DNA of 64,000 nt. It comes from an uncultured Chlorobiaceae bacterium (lineage in GTDB: Bacteria > Bacteroidota > Chlorobiia > Chlorobiales > Chlorobiaceae). Both the position numbers and the translations under genes were made by a program. The DNA is taken from positions 90,514 to 154,513 of the forward strand of contig CAIMPI010000042.1 of the NCBI GenBank assembly GCA_903843305.1, written 5' to 3'. This document shows, in pieces, positions 8,938 through 19,240 of this stretch (position 1 is its first letter; the number at the start of each line of letters is the position of its first letter). The notes beneath the pieces were generated by a model. That model saw only the letters and a program-made list of their open reading frames with translations, was not told where the DNA came from and searched no databases.

Positions 8938-10426
8938 ATTGTCGGTTATCTGCCTTATTTTACTTTCAGCATGTTCTTCCCGGCCTCTTCTGTCTGTAAG
9001 CGCCATTGCTCCAGATTCGCTCTCTGAGGCTACTAAAAGAGAGATCGTTGCTGCATCGCTGCAGAGCGCTAAAGGAGAGTATCATGAAGCTGTTAGCCGC
9101 TATCGGAAGCTTCTTGCTGCTCAACCTTCAAATGCAGCACTTCATTATGCACTCTCGCAAGCATACATTGGCCTTGGTGTTATTGATTCCGCACGTCTAT
9201 ACAGCGAAAAAAGCGTTATACTCAATCCCGGCAACAAATATTATCTAAGGTTGCTTGCTGCGATCTCGCGTCAGATGCGTGATTACAGTCAGACGGCTGA
9301 CTTGGACCGGCAACTTGTTGCTCTTGAACCTGGAAGAACAGAACCACTCTTTGCTCTTGCTTTTGATTATCTTGCGGCCGATCAGTTCGAAAAAGCTCTT
9401 GCTGTTTTTCAGGACATTTTAAAACTCGATCCGAAAAATGAGACAGCTCTGTCCCAGGCTTTGCTAATAGAAATCAAGCTCACTAACTATAAGGATGCGA
9501 TAGTTCCCTTGACCGCGCTTCTGGAGCGGAGTGATGGCCAAGAGAAGTTGCGTCTTACTCTTGGTGAACTTTATCTGCAAACCGGACAGCATGATCTTGC
9601 CGTCAAGACTTTTAAGGAAATACTTCAAGAAAATCATCGCCTTCTTCCTGCATGGCTTGGATTGTTTGAGGTTTCTGTGAAGTCTGGCAATAAGGTCGCA
9701 TTTCTTGAAGATCTTCACTTGTTTCACAAAACAAGTCAGATAAGCTTCGAGCAGAAAATAGGAGTTGCCCAATTTTTTGCGGCCCGTTCAATACGAGACA
9801 GCTCTTTTGTAGAGCCTGCGTTTGTCATGATCGGAGAAATTAAAAAACGATATCCTGACAAGAGCCGTATGATGTTCAGGTTGCGAGTGGTAGAAGGTGA
9901 ACTTCTGTTTCATGCAGGCAAGGTCAAACAGGCTGTACTGCTCCTTGAAAATGCGGTACATTCCAAAAACGCAAAAAAACAGAAATGGCTTTATCTACAG
10001 GCGAACAGTATCCTTGCTTTATGTTATGACAACCTTGGTTATCCCGAAAAAAGCATTGCTCTCTATGAGAGCAGTCTTCGCTTGGATCCTGGCAATATTC
10101 TTATAACGAACAACCTTGCGTATGTTCTTGCAAGTCAGGGAACTGAGCTTCTTCGGGCTAAAAAGCTGGCGATGAAAGCGGTTGCGGCAGAACCTGCCAA
10201 TGCAGGGTATCTCGACACACTTGGCTGGATATTGTTCAGGATGGGAGAGTACGAAAATGCAGGAGAAATTCTCGAAAAAGCAGTTGGAATGGATCCCGGA
10301 GAGTCGGAAATATTTGATCATCTCAGCCAGGTTTATGAGAAGCTTGGCAACAAGCTGAAGGCAATGGAAATGAGAGAGAGAGCACAAAAATTGAAAGGAA
10401 CACAGCCGTCTGCTCCTGTTGATTGA
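8918..10426 (+). CDS. TPR-repeat lipoprotein
   Basis: A 502-residue protein that begins MQSLISRLSVICLILLSAC, a signal peptide with lipobox LSAC, so a lipoprotein. The rest is a series of tetratricopeptide repeats; clear units include GEYHEAVSRYRKLLAAQP, DQFEKALAVFQDILKLDP, GYPEKSIALYESSLRLDP and GEYENAGEILEKAVGMDP. The start overlaps the ruvB end by 20 bases, which suggests translational coupling; an ATG at 8900 is an alternative start. TPR proteins of this type serve as scaffolds in envelope complexes; the specific partner is not visible. A strong terminator follows. Confidence 0.85.
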   Translation: MQSLISRLSVICLILLSACSSRPLLSVSAIAPDSLSEATKREIVAASLQSAKGEYHEAVSRYRKLLAAQPSNAALHYALSQAYIGLGVIDSARLYSEKSVILNPGNKYYLRLLAAISRQMRDYSQTADLDRQLVALEPGRTEPLFALAFDYLAADQFEKALAVFQDILKLDPKNETALSQALLIEIKLTNYKDAIVPLTALLERSDGQEKLRLTLGELYLQTGQHDLAVKTFKEILQENHRLLPAWLGLFEVSVKSGNKVAFLEDLHLFHKTSQISFEQKIGVAQFFAARSIRDSSFVEPAFVMIGEIKKRYPDKSRMMFRLRVVEGELLFHAGKVKQAVLLLENAVHSKNAKKQKWLYLQANSILALCYDNLGYPEKSIALYESSLRLDPGNILITNNLAYVLASQGTELLRAKKLAMKAVAAEPANAGYLDTLGWILFRMGEYENAGEILEKAVGMDPGESEIFDHLSQVYEKLGNKLKAMEMRERAQKLKGTQPSAPVD

Positions 10427-10449
10427 TAAGGTGGTGGTAATGTGTGGCA

Positions 10450-10489
10450 CACAACAAAAACGACGGGAATTCCCGTCGTTTTTGTTGTG
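10450..10489. terminator. Bidirectional terminator between the TPR gene and nifJ
   Basis: A perfect 20-bp palindrome centred on GGGAATTCCC. The flanking A and T runs within the arms give a T tract after the GC core on either strand. It lies 23 bases after the TPR stop and 7 bases from the nifJ stop, so it terminates both convergent transcripts. Confidence 0.88.
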
Positions 10490-10496
10490 CCCATTC

Positions 10497-13400
10497 TTAT
10501 AACTCGGATTGCAACTTGACCTCATCAAAGCTGCGGGCTGCCAGGTATTCGTAATGAGCCCAGCGTGCGTCTACCTCTTTCTGGATTACTGCGTAGTACT
10601 CTGCGGCCATGGCTGGATGGCTCTTCTTGAGCATTCTGAAGCGGTTTTCCATATTAAGGAACTGGGCAACCGGAATTTTCGGCTTTTTCGAATCAAGAAT
10701 CAGCGGATTTTTTCCTTCAAGCAAACGATCAGGATTGTAACGGTAAAGTATCCAGTGTCCTGAATCAACAGCGGCTTTCTGATTATCAAGCGCGGTCGAC
10801 ATGTTAATGCCATGAGCAATACAGTGTGAATAAGCAATGATGATAGAAGGACCGTTGTACGCCTCGGCTTCAAGGAATGCTTTCAGTGTCTGCTCGTCGC
10901 GGGCGCCAAAGGCAACAGAGGCAACATAGGCATTTCCATAGCTCATGGAGATCAGGCCAAGATCCTTTTTGGTCACGGTACGTCCAGCGGAAGCAAATTT
11001 TGCAACAGCAGCCTTTGGTGTTGCCTTTGATGCCTGTCCTCCGGTGTTTGAATACACTTCGGTGTCAAGTACCAGAAGGTTGACGTTTTTGTCGCCAGCC
11101 GTGACATGGTCAACGCCGCCATAGCCGATATCGTAAGCCCATCCATCGCCGCCGACGCCCCAGACACTCTTTTTAACAAGCATATCGGCCAACGAAAGCA
11201 GATTTCTGGCGTCAGGCGAATCCATCTGATGGAGCTTTTCCTTCAGGATCGAAACCCGCTTTCTCTGCTCAAAAATTTCAGGTTCATTGCTTTCGGAGGC
11301 ATTCAGTATCTCATTGACGATCGTTTCACCGATTTCAGAAGCCACTCTTTTTAAGAGTTCGCCTGCATATTCCCGTTGTTTGTCGATAGAAATTCTGAAG
11401 CCGAGAGCAAATTCTGCTGTATCCTCAAAAAGCGAGTTTGACCATGCCGGGCCAAGGCCGTTAGCATTGGTCGTATAGGGTGTTGTCGGAAGGTTTCCAC
11501 CGTAGATCGAAGAACATCCCGTGGCATTACCGATAACAAGACGGTCTCCGAACAATTGTGTCATGAGTTTGATATACGGTGTTTCGCCGCATCCAGAGCA
11601 AGCGCCTGAAAACTCAAAAAGAGGCACCTGAAGCTGCTGTTCCTTGACCAGCTTTAAATTGATATTGTTCCGCTCAAAGTCAGGAATATTCAGATAATAG
11701 TTCCAGTTGTCAACCTCAGTTTCCCGAAGAGGTAGTTGCGGGTTCATGTTGAGGGCTCTTTTTCCTGGAGTGTTTTTATCTCTTCCCGGACAAACATGAG
11801 CACAGACTTCGCATCCGGTACAATCTTCAGGGGCAATCTGTATGGTATACTTCATTCCACTCCAACTGGCCCCTTTTGCCTCGGCGGATTTAAACGTGCG
11901 CGGTGCGTTACCCAGATACTTTGGATCATAAACCTTGGCTCGGATGGCAGCATGCGGGCATACGAGGGTACATTTAGCGCACTGGATGCATAGCTCCGGT
12001 TCCCATACAGGAATTTCATCGGCGAGATTGCGCTTTTCAAATTTCGAAGTTCCTGTCGGGTAGGTTCCATCTGCGGGAAGGTCGCTGACAGGAATGTCGT
12101 CACCTTCGCCGGAAATGATTTTTGCCAGTATATTGCAGACAAAATCAGGAGCCTCACCGACAATCGGCTGTCGAAGTTCTTTTACGCTGTCGGCAACGGA
12201 GCCGATGGTGACCTGATGCAGATTGGAGAGAGTATTATCTACCGCCTGTATGTTCTGGTTAACAACGTCATCACCTTTTTTGCCATACGTCTCCCTGATG
12301 GAGGACTTGATTTTTTCTACAGCTTCTTCACGGGGAAGCACACCGGATATGGCAAAAAAGCAGGCCTGCATAATCGTGTTGATGCGCTGGCCCATGCCGC
12401 TCGTATGGGCTACTTTATAGGCATCTATGGTATAAAGCTTTGCCTCCTTGTTGATCAGGTGCTCCTGAACAATTTTTGGGAGTTTGCCCCAGAGTTCCGT
12501 CGCAGAATAGGGAGAGTTCAGAAGCAGGGTTCCACCCTTCTTGAGATATTTGACCAAGTCGACCATCACAAGGAAGACCCAGTGGTGGCAACCGATAAAC
12601 TGCGCCTCGGTAATCAGATAGGCTGAACGAATTTCATGAGGACCGAACCGGAGGTGTGAAGTGGTAATTGAGCCAGCTTTCTTGGAATCATAAACGAAAT
12701 AACCCTGAGCATAGTTTGGTGTATTTTCACCAATAATTTTGATGCTGTTTTTATTTGCACCGACGGTGCCATCTGACCCAAGGCCATAAAAGATAGCCCT
12801 GAACATCTCATCTGGTTCAATAGAAAAGGTTGAGTCAACCTCAAGACTCGTCTTGGTTACATCATCGTTGATACCAACCGTAAAATGATTTTTTGGTTTT
12901 GCCGAAGCAAGGTTGTCAAAGACCGCCTTGATCATTGCCGGTGTAAATTCCTTGGATGAAAGCCCATACCTGCCACCAATAATGTTTGGAACCGTTTTGA
13001 TCAAGCCATTCTGTACTCCCTCATGCAATGCATTGACGGTGTCAAGATAGAGTGGTTCACCCGCACTGCCAGGTTCCTTGACGCGGTCAAGGACGGCAAC
13101 AGAGGTAACAGTGGAAGGAAATGCCTTTACAAAACGCTCAATATCGAATGGACGGAAGAGACGTGCGTGGATGACACCGACTTTTTCCCCCTGTTGGTTG
13201 AGATATTCCATGGTTTCACGGGCAGTCTCAACTCCCGAACCCATCAGAACAATAACTCGTTCAGCATCAGGTGCACCGTAGTATTCATAGAGGTTATAGT
13301 GGCGGCCTGTGAGCGCCCCAAATTTCTCCATCACCTTTTCAGTGATTTCAGGGCAGGCATTATAGTAACTGTTGACCGTCTCTCTCCCCTGGAAATAGAC

Positions 13401-14069
13401 GTCGGGATTCTGTGAAGTTCCTCTGATAACCGGAGCGTCAGGACTGAGGCGACGGTTTCGGTGAGCGATAACCAGGTCGTCGTCTATCATCGCCTTTATC
13501 GTTTCATCAGCAATCACCTCGATTTTGGAGATCTCATGAGATGTTCTGAATCCATCGAAGAAATGAAGGAATGGAACTCTGGACGCAAGGGTTGCTGCTG
13601 CCGAAATAAGAGCCATGTCCATAACCTCCTGAACGGAACTTGATGCAAGGAGAGCAAAACCTGTTCCGCGGACCGACATCACATCGCCATGGTCGCCGAA
13701 GATTGACAGCGCCTGAGCGGCAAGGGAGCGTGCCGATACGTGTATGACACAGGGAGAGAGTTCACCTGCAATTTTATACATATTTGGAATCATGAGCAGG
13801 AGGCCCTGTGACGCCGTAAAGGTGGTCGTCAGTGCACCGGTCTGCAAAGCGCCGTGAACTGCAGCGGCAGCGCCAGCTTCACTCTGTAATTCATCAATTT
13901 TTGGAACGGTTCCCCAAATGTTGGGTTTTCCTTCTGCTTCCCATGCCTCAGAATACTCACCCATCGGTGATGCCGGGGTAATGGGATAGATACAGATTAC
14001 TTCACTGGTACGATAAGAGACATGAGCTAAAGCTTCATTTCCCTCCATTGTTTTATAAGTCCGGCTCAT
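10497..14069 (-). CDS. nifJ: Pyruvate:ferredoxin (flavodoxin) oxidoreductase
   Basis: Single-chain PFOR of 1190 residues, the usual length. It converts pyruvate, CoA and oxidised ferredoxin to acetyl-CoA and CO2; in green sulfur bacteria it runs as pyruvate synthase. Domains in order: the pyrimidine-binding part (EVICIYPITPASPMGE), domain II, the ferredoxin domain with two CxxCxxCxxxCP clusters (CIQCAKCTLVCP and CTGCEVCAHVCP), then the TPP-binding part with CSGCGE, GGDGWAYDIGYGG and NTGGQASKATP. Start: the frame is open to 14171, but the conserved MSRTYKTMEGNEA start at 14069 has AGGTGA about 7 to 8 bases upstream. It is monocistronic, closed by the palindromic terminator. Confidence 0.96.
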   Translation of the reverse strand: MSRTYKTMEGNEALAHVSYRTSEVICIYPITPASPMGEYSEAWEAEGKPNIWGTVPKIDELQSEAGAAAAVHGALQTGALTTTFTASQGLLLMIPNMYKIAGELSPCVIHVSARSLAAQALSIFGDHGDVMSVRGTGFALLASSSVQEVMDMALISAAATLASRVPFLHFFDGFRTSHEISKIEVIADETIKAMIDDDLVIAHRNRRLSPDAPVIRGTSQNPDVYFQGRETVNSYYNACPEITEKVMEKFGALTGRHYNLYEYYGAPDAERVIVLMGSGVETARETMEYLNQQGEKVGVIHARLFRPFDIERFVKAFPSTVTSVAVLDRVKEPGSAGEPLYLDTVNALHEGVQNGLIKTVPNIIGGRYGLSSKEFTPAMIKAVFDNLASAKPKNHFTVGINDDVTKTSLEVDSTFSIEPDEMFRAIFYGLGSDGTVGANKNSIKIIGENTPNYAQGYFVYDSKKAGSITTSHLRFGPHEIRSAYLITEAQFIGCHHWVFLVMVDLVKYLKKGGTLLLNSPYSATELWGKLPKIVQEHLINKEAKLYTIDAYKVAHTSGMGQRINTIMQACFFAISGVLPREEAVEKIKSSIRETYGKKGDDVVNQNIQAVDNTLSNLHQVTIGSVADSVKELRQPIVGEAPDFVCNILAKIISGEGDDIPVSDLPADGTYPTGTSKFEKRNLADEIPVWEPELCIQCAKCTLVCPHAAIRAKVYDPKYLGNAPRTFKSAEAKGASWSGMKYTIQIAPEDCTGCEVCAHVCPGRDKNTPGKRALNMNPQLPLRETEVDNWNYYLNIPDFERNNINLKLVKEQQLQVPLFEFSGACSGCGETPYIKLMTQLFGDRLVIGNATGCSSIYGGNLPTTPYTTNANGLGPAWSNSLFEDTAEFALGFRISIDKQREYAGELLKRVASEIGETIVNEILNASESNEPEIFEQRKRVSILKEKLHQMDSPDARNLLSLADMLVKKSVWGVGGDGWAYDIGYGGVDHVTAGDKNVNLLVLDTEVYSNTGGQASKATPKAAVAKFASAGRTVTKKDLGLISMSYGNAYVASVAFGARDEQTLKAFLEAEAYNGPSIIIAYSHCIAHGINMSTALDNQKAAVDSGHWILYRYNPDRLLEGKNPLILDSKKPKIPVAQFLNMENRFRMLKKSHPAMAAEYYAVIQKEVDARWAHYEYLAARSFDEVKLQSEL

Positions 14070-14358
14070 ACTGGCAGTCACCTGATTTGTATTAATGAAA
14101 GGGATGCGTAAACGTGCAGTGTACTGATATGTAAACCACGAAGCAACTGAGCAACTGAAAAAGTTAAGCAAGAAAGTTACATCCGTAGCCAGAAAATCAA
14201 ATCAATGCGTTGTAAAAGATATTAAAAAAAATGATTTTTGATAAATTTAATTAGATTCCGGTTTTCATTATTAGAGATGCTTACTGATCCCGGACAGTCC
14301 CCGATACAGTGCTCTTCGCTTACTTATTTTACACACCTATTACAGGACAAGAGGTTCT

Positions 14359-15105
14359 ATGGACGCGGAACATTCCGAAAACATTGTCTATGGTAGAAAT
14401 GCCGTTCTTGAGCTTCTCCAGCAAAAGCCAGAGAGCATCGAGAAAATCTACTTTCAGTTCAATACCTCCCACCCGAAACTCAAGGAAATTGTCATCACCG
14501 CAAGGCGGCTGAAGCTTGTCAGCGGCAAGGCTCGGCTTGAAAAGCTCTCTCTGATTGCTGGAACGACCAAGCATCAGGGCGTGTGTGCTCTCATAAGCTC
14601 AGTTACCTACTATTCACTGGAGGAGGTTCTTGCGAGCCCCCGTAACAGTTCTCCACTTTTTGTTGTACTGCAGGGGCTGGATGATCCCCATAATATTGGT
14701 GCCATTATCAGAACAGCAGAAGCCGTGGCGGCTGATGCCGTTGTGCTTGTCGAAGGAAAAGGGGCTCCGGTCAACGCCGTGGTGCATAAAGCTGCGGCTG
14801 GCGCACTCTCCCACATAAGGATCTGCAAGGTGAAAAGCCTTGTGCGCGCTCTGGAATTTCTGCACCAGTGCAATGTTCAGGTTATTGCGGCTGATATGGA
14901 GGCGGAACTCAATTACACCGATGCTGATATGAAAAAGGCTACGGCCATTGTGCTCGGTATGGAGGGAAGCGGACTTGCCCCTGAAGCGGTGAAATTCTGT
15001 GACCATGTTGTCCGGATTCCCATGGCGGGGTGTGTCGAATCACTGAATGTCAGTGTAACAGCAGGCGTGTTGTTGTATGAGGCAATGCGCCAACGACTTG
15101 CATAA
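14359..15105 (+). CDS. rlmB: 23S rRNA (guanosine-2'-O-)-methyltransferase RlmB, TrmH/SpoU family
   Basis: SPOUT-fold methyltransferase of 248 residues. The N-terminal substrate-binding domain (ENIVYGRNAVLELL, residues 6-80) is followed by the knotted SAM domain with the three SpoU motifs: LQGLDDPHNIGAIIRTAEA, IVLGMEGSGLAPEAVKFCD and VRIPMAGCVESLNVSVTAGVL. AGAGG lies 6 to 7 bases before the ATG. E. coli RlmB modifies G2251; the closely related TrmH modifies tRNA, and this length and N-terminus favour RlmB. Confidence 0.9.
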   Translation: MDAEHSENIVYGRNAVLELLQQKPESIEKIYFQFNTSHPKLKEIVITARRLKLVSGKARLEKLSLIAGTTKHQGVCALISSVTYYSLEEVLASPRNSSPLFVVLQGLDDPHNIGAIIRTAEAVAADAVVLVEGKGAPVNAVVHKAAAGALSHIRICKVKSLVRALEFLHQCNVQVIAADMEAELNYTDADMKKATAIVLGMEGSGLAPEAVKFCDHVVRIPMAGCVESLNVSVTAGVLLYEAMRQRLA

Positions 15106-15205
15106 GTTGCCATGCACTCTGATTTGAACGGATTCCAAAAAATATTACCTTGTTTGTCACAAACTTTGCTAAGCAGACTCCATCAATACATTTTCACCTT
15201 CTGCC

Positions 15206-15589
15206 ATGACTATTCCTGAAAATCTCCGCTATACCAAAGACCACGAATGGATTAAACTGCTTGAAGACGGCAGTACTGCACTGGTCGGCATTACTGACTT
15301 TGCCCAGTCAGAACTTGGTGATATTGTTTTTGTAGAGCTGAAATTGCCAGGAACCACTCTTAAAGAGCATGAGGTGTTTGGCACCGTCGAAGCGGTAAAA
15401 ACCGTGGCCGATCTTTTTGCACCGGTTGCCGGTGAAATCATTGAAACAAACTCTCAGCTTGACAATGCTGAAGTGGTCAACCAGGATCCCTACAACGCAG
15501 GCTGGCTTGCCAGGATAAAAGTTGCCGATCCAGCAGCACTCCAGGCACTGCTTGATGCAGAGGCCTACCGTCAGTTGACAGGAGAGTAA
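15206..15589 (+). CDS. gcvH: Glycine cleavage system H protein
   Basis: Lipoyl carrier of 127 residues that shuttles the aminomethyl group between P and T proteins. The lipoylation site is the lysine in GTVEAVKTVADLFAP, and the family ending NAGWLARIKVADP is present. It is followed 4 bases later by gcvPA, so the two are co-transcribed. Confidence 0.96.
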   Translation: MTIPENLRYTKDHEWIKLLEDGSTALVGITDFAQSELGDIVFVELKLPGTTLKEHEVFGTVEAVKTVADLFAPVAGEIIETNSQLDNAEVVNQDPYNAGWLARIKVADPAALQALLDAEAYRQLTGE

Positions 15590-15592
15590 CTC

Positions 15593-16927
15593 ATGCCATT
15601 TATAGTTAATACTGAAATCGAAAGAGAGGGGATGCTCCGTACCATCGGCGTTAGTTCTTTTGAAGATCTTATTGTCGATATTCCTGAAGATATTCGCCTG
15701 AAAAGAGCCCTTGATATTCTCCCTGCCTCAGATGAGCCTCAGGTGCGTAAACTGCTTGAAGGTCTTGCCGCCGCAAACCGGAGCACATCCGAGTATGTCA
15801 GTTATCTTGGCGGTGGCGCCTATGACCATTTTATTCCCGTAGCGATCAAGACCATTGCCTCCCGCAGTGAGTTCTACACGGCATATACACCTTATCAGGC
15901 CGAGGTCTCACAGGGCACTCTGCAGGCCATCTATGAATATCAGAGTCTGATATGCCGTCTTTATGAGATGGATGTCACCAATGCTTCCATGTACGATGGG
16001 GCAACCGCTCTTGCTGAAGCGGTTTTGATGGCCATGAACGTCACAGGTAGGAATCAGGTCGTGGTGGCAGGAAAGCTGCATCCATGGAACAGCTCGGTTT
16101 TGAGAACCTATCTTGAAGCTTCGGGCCATAACGCAGTTATACAGAATGTACTTCAGGATGGTGTCGGTGATGTTGCTGCGCTGAAAGAGCTTGTCACTGA
16201 GAGTGTTGCCGCAGTGGTTGTCCAGCAGCCCAACTTTTACGGCTGCCTTGAAGATGTTGAAGCTATTGGAGCTGTTGCGCATGCAAACGGAGCGCTCTTT
16301 GTCGTTTCCGCTGATCCGCTTTCACTTGGAGTGCTTGCTGCTCCCGGAAGTTACGCTGCCGATATTGCCGTTGGTGAAGGGCAGCCGCTTGGCACCCCCC
16401 AGAGTTTCGGTGGCCCATACCTCGGCATCTTTACCGTCAAGCAGCCGCTTGTCCGCAAAATTCCTGGCCGTCTGGTCGGTATGACGAAAGATCGGGATGG
16501 AGAAGATGGTTTCATTCTTACCCTTCAGACCCGCGAACAGCACATCCGTCGAGAAAAAGCCACATCAAATATATGCAGCAACCAGGCGCTTAATGCCCTT
16601 CAGGCAGCGGTATATCTTTCTCTGCTCGGTAAAGAGGGATTGCGGCAGGTTGCTGCACAATCAGCTCAGAAGGCCCACTATCTTGCCGGAAAAATTGCGG
16701 CTCTTGCAGGATTTTCCCTGAAGTACACGTCGCCTTTTTTCCGGGAATTCGTTGTTGAAACACCAATTCCAGCGTCGGATATTGTTGAACAGATGCTGGA
16801 GCACAAGGTTTTTGCTGGTTACGACATGGCTGCGCATGGTGAGAGTGGGTTGCTTGTTGCTGTTACTGAGAAGCGTACCAAAGAAGAGCTTGACCGTTTT
16901 GTTGAAAAGCTTGGGGAGATTGTTTGA
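15593..16927 (+). CDS. gcvPA: Glycine dehydrogenase (decarboxylating) subunit 1
   Basis: N-terminal subunit of the two-subunit P protein, 444 residues. It shows [19 protein letters not shown], the [20 protein letters not shown] segment, [23 protein letters not shown], and the C-terminal region with [14 protein letters not shown]. It forms a heterotetramer with GcvPB, which carries the PLP lysine and is not in the window. Together with gcvH it decarboxylates glycine; with glyA (49609) it links glycine, serine and C1 units. Confidence 0.95.
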   Translation: MPFIVNTEIEREGMLRTIGVSSFEDLIVDIPEDIRLKRALDILPASDEPQVRKLLEGLAAANRSTSEYVSYLGGGAYDHFIPVAIKTIASRSEFYTAYTPYQAEVSQGTLQAIYEYQSLICRLYEMDVTNASMYDGATALAEAVLMAMNVTGRNQVVVAGKLHPWNSSVLRTYLEASGHNAVIQNVLQDGVGDVAALKELVTESVAAVVVQQPNFYGCLEDVEAIGAVAHANGALFVVSADPLSLGVLAAPGSYAADIAVGEGQPLGTPQSFGGPYLGIFTVKQPLVRKIPGRLVGMTKDRDGEDGFILTLQTREQHIRREKATSNICSNQALNALQAAVYLSLLGKEGLRQVAAQSAQKAHYLAGKIAALAGFSLKYTSPFFREFVVETPIPASDIVEQMLEHKVFAGYDMAAHGESGLLVAVTEKRTKEELDRFVEKLGEIV

Positions 16928-16942
16928 CAGTCAGGAACGGAA

Positions 16943-16976
16943 CTTTTCAGCTCCCGGCCGGTCGGGAGCTGAAAAG
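16943..16976. terminator. Bidirectional terminator between gcvPA and dapA
   Basis: An inverted repeat with 14 perfect base pairs (CTTTTCAGCTCCCG and its complement) plus a wobble pair and a CCGG loop. A and T runs in the outer arms allow termination on both strands. It lies between convergent gcvPA and dapA. Confidence 0.85.
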
Positions 16977-16984
16977 AGATGGTT

Positions 16985-17875
16985 TTATATGAGCCCCAGA
17001 GCTTTGAGCTCCTGATCGATAATTTGCTTATTTTCCTCTGAAAGCGGCACAAGTGGCAGTCTGTAGTTCTCCTCAATCATGCCCATTCGTGACAGAGCGT
17101 ACTTTACCGGAACCGGGTTACTCTCAATAAAGTTCAGTTTTAGCAGCTTGCGATAGCGGCGGTTGATCGACCGAGCCTCCTCAAGATCGCCCTGTCTGAC
17201 GGCCTCGATCAGTTGCTTGATCTCCGACGGAATCTGGTTTGCAGCAACAGAAATAGATCCGTCTCCACCCATCGCCATAAAGGGCAGAATCAACGAATCC
17301 TCACCAGTCAGCACAGAAAAATGGTTTGGCCGCTCTTCAAGAAGCTCCGAGATCTGACCGATATTTTCCGAAGCTTCCTTGACTGCTGCAATATTTTCAA
17401 AATCACGTGCAAGCCTGAGAATGGTTGATGCCGTCACGTTGCAGCCGGTTCTTCCCGGTACATTATAGATGATAATCGGCACAGATACAGCCTCTGCGAT
17501 ATGCTTGTAGTGCTGATAGATCCCCTCCTGCGAAGGCTTATTGTAATAGGGAGCAACCGATAGAATCGCTGAAGCACCGGCTTTTTCAGCATTTTTTGCC
17601 AGTTCTACAGCATGTATGGTATCATTGGTGCCAGCGCCTGCAGCCACCATTAATTTTCCAGCGGCCTCATCCTTTACCGTGCGTATAATTTCAAACTGTT
17701 CATCACCGGAAAGTGTTGGTGACTCACCCGTTGTTCCACAGGTTATAATAATATCGGTTCCTGCCTCAATATGAAACTGCACCAGTCTCCTCAAAGCATC
17801 ACTATCTATCGACCTGTCCTGCCTGAAGGGAGTCACCAGCGCAACGGCGGATCCTGAAAGGTATCGTGTGGACAT
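16985..17875 (-). CDS. dapA: 4-hydroxy-tetrahydrodipicolinate synthase
   Basis: DapA condenses pyruvate with aspartate semialdehyde in lysine and diaminopimelate synthesis. The 296-residue protein has [10 protein letters not shown] at the start, [11 protein letters not shown], the tyrosine in YNVPGRTG and the Schiff-base lysine in [11 protein letters not shown]. The frame is open to 18055, but the ATG at 17875 gives the standard length and start [17 protein letters not shown]; the upstream extension is not conserved-looking. Confidence 0.95.
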   Translation of the reverse strand: MSTRYLSGSAVALVTPFRQDRSIDSDALRRLVQFHIEAGTDIIITCGTTGESPTLSGDEQFEIIRTVKDEAAGKLMVAAGAGTNDTIHAVELAKNAEKAGASAILSVAPYYNKPSQEGIYQHYKHIAEAVSVPIIIYNVPGRTGCNVTASTILRLARDFENIAAVKEASENIGQISELLEERPNHFSVLTGEDSLILPFMAMGGDGSISVAANQIPSEIKQLIEAVRQGDLEEARSINRRYRKLLKLNFIESNPVPVKYALSRMGMIEENYRLPLVPLSEENKQIIDQELKALGLI

Positions 17876-18563
17876 ATACTTATTTATTCCAGTATTATTG
17901 AAAATCGTTTTGTCAATCCGGAGAACGGGTTCTTCGTTCCGTTCTTGCTTTCCCTTATTGAGCATGGGAAAATTGAGAATATACAGAGAAAGGTAATTTG
18001 TAAAACCGATTTTCTTGCAAAAGAGTTTTAAAAAATATTTCAGTTTCAAACACAAAGCAGTTGAGACAACGCTCCATGCTCTCTTGAAAGCATGTATTGT
18101 TTTTTACCTATTAAAGAGTCTAACTCCTCTCAGCATTCCAATACTCAGGGAAGATTACAAAGGATAGGCCTGTCCTGACTCTCGGGGCTTGAATTCAAGA
18201 TTCCATTTACCGTGTACCTTGATGACATGCAAAAAAACAATAAGTCGATAGAAAAATGTTGTTAATGACGCTGTCTTCCATCTTATTTTTTAAATGCCGT
18301 AGGCATGACATGGCGGTAGAAACCAGCATAACCCGCCCCCATTTTTTCTTTCTTTCAAGCACAGAGAATCGATAACAGAATATTTGCAGCTCTCTCCAGC
18401 TTATTGATAGATAACTCCAGACTTTCTATTTTTATCGAAAAAAAGGAACTTCCTGAATTGTTATGCAGTCAGACTGCTCGTTCCACTCCGATTTCAGAAT
18501 GAAAAATACTGAATTTGCTCTATATTTAGTCGTGCGATAAGATCTTTACGCGGAGGAGTTAAA
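17876..18563. other. Intergenic stretch between dapA and the antitoxin gene
   Basis: Nearly 690 bases with no supported gene. The dapA frame runs open into it without a recognisable product. Near its right end, GGAGGAG (18552-18558) is the ribosome-binding site of the antitoxin, with TATATT and GATAAGAT as possible -10 elements. The rest shows no repeat or RNA gene that I can identify. Confidence 0.5.
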
Positions 18564-18893
18564 ATGAAACTATCAGAAAGGGTTCGCCCGATTTCCTGGC
18601 TTAAATCTCATGCTGCCGAGATTGTAAGGGATTTTGAAGAGAATCGGAGCCCGCTTATTGTCACGCAAAATGGTGAAGCAAAAATGGTTGTCATGGACGT
18701 TCGTACTTACGAAGAGCAGCTTGAAACCATGGCTTTTCTGAAACTTATCAATATGGGCAAAAAAGAGATTTCCGAAGGGAAATTCCAGAGTGCGGAAGAT
18801 TTTTTTGCTGATATGGAGAAGGAGGAATCGTGGTGCATTCAGTTTTCATCCTTGTCAGGCACACTGTACAGCTCCCTTCCAAGAGCAAATTGA
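18564..18893 (+). CDS. Type II antitoxin, Phd/YefM family
   Basis: The first about 88 residues form a typical Phd/YefM-type antitoxin: an N-terminal DNA-binding part (MKLSERVRPISWLKSHAAE), the NRSPLIVTQNGEAKMVVMD core, and an acidic C-terminal region (FQSAEDFFADMEKEE) that would bind the toxin. GGAGGAG lies 5 bases before the ATG. The last 21 residues (from SWCIQ on) read through into foreign sequence past the expected end, since the downstream toxin gene is broken. A toxin start (GTG GTG at 18830, with AGGAGG before it) overlaps the end of this gene as expected for such operons. Confidence 0.82.
   Translation: MKLSERVRPISWLKSHAAEIVRDFEENRSPLIVTQNGEAKMVVMDVRTYEEQLETMAFLKLINMGKKEISEGKFQSAEDFFADMEKEESWCIQFSSLSGTLYSSLPRAN
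18830..18860 (+). pseudogene. Remnant of the toxin gene start
   Basis: Tandem GTG codons preceded by AGGAGG begin a frame reading VVHSVF, positioned as a toxin start overlapping the antitoxin end. After about 6 to 8 codons the frame enters sequence that is clearly antisense to the pRiA4b ORF-3 remnant, so the toxin is interrupted here. Its C-terminal part may be the ParE-like fragment at 19387-19612. Confidence 0.4.
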
Positions 18894-19054
18894 TGGAGGT
18901 GTTCGTCGAACCATCCCATCATCACCTGCAGAACGGTGTGGAGCTTTCCGAGTGTGATAGTGTCGGGCACCAGAATGCGCCGCAATATCGGAGGCTTTGA
19001 GCCAATTTACGTTACTTTCAACTGATAGATGGTTTGTGGTGTTTTGGGTCTCAT
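18839..19054 (-). pseudogene. pRiA4b ORF-3-like protein, truncated with a stop codon
   Basis: Reading the minus strand from an ATG at 19054 (GGAG 7 to 8 bases upstream) gives MRPKTPQTIYQLKVT, then an in-frame TAA, then IGSKPPILRRILVPD and LGKLHTVLQVMMGWFDEHLHQF before a TGA. The KPPIWRRILVP and MGW..HLHQF patterns are the hallmark of the plasmid pRiA4b ORF-3 family. The family is much longer, so only the N-terminal about 70 codons remain, with one nonsense change (TAA where TTA would fit). The right end fuses to the toxin start of the neighbouring antitoxin operon. Confidence 0.72.
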
Positions 19055-19240
19055 AAAAAAACTCCATTAACAAGATTAAGCCATGTCGTGCTCGTTCAAT
19101 TGCGGCTCACTCCCGTATGTCGCCCTCTAAGTCGCTGCAAAAATATAAATCAAGTTGGGACAACAATCAATAGCCTGCTGACAGAGGATTTATTGTTTTT
19201 TTCTATTGAAGTGTATCTTTCAAAGATATACTATTTGGCT

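Noticed and set aside
12216..12626. 136-codon plus-strand open frame
   Set aside because: It lies wholly antisense inside nifJ, whose motifs are intact there, and has no recognisable product.
18855..19073. 72-codon minus-strand frame in the toxin area
   Set aside because: It is the wrong frame of the pRiA4b ORF-3 pseudogene; the real frame is shifted and contains a stop.
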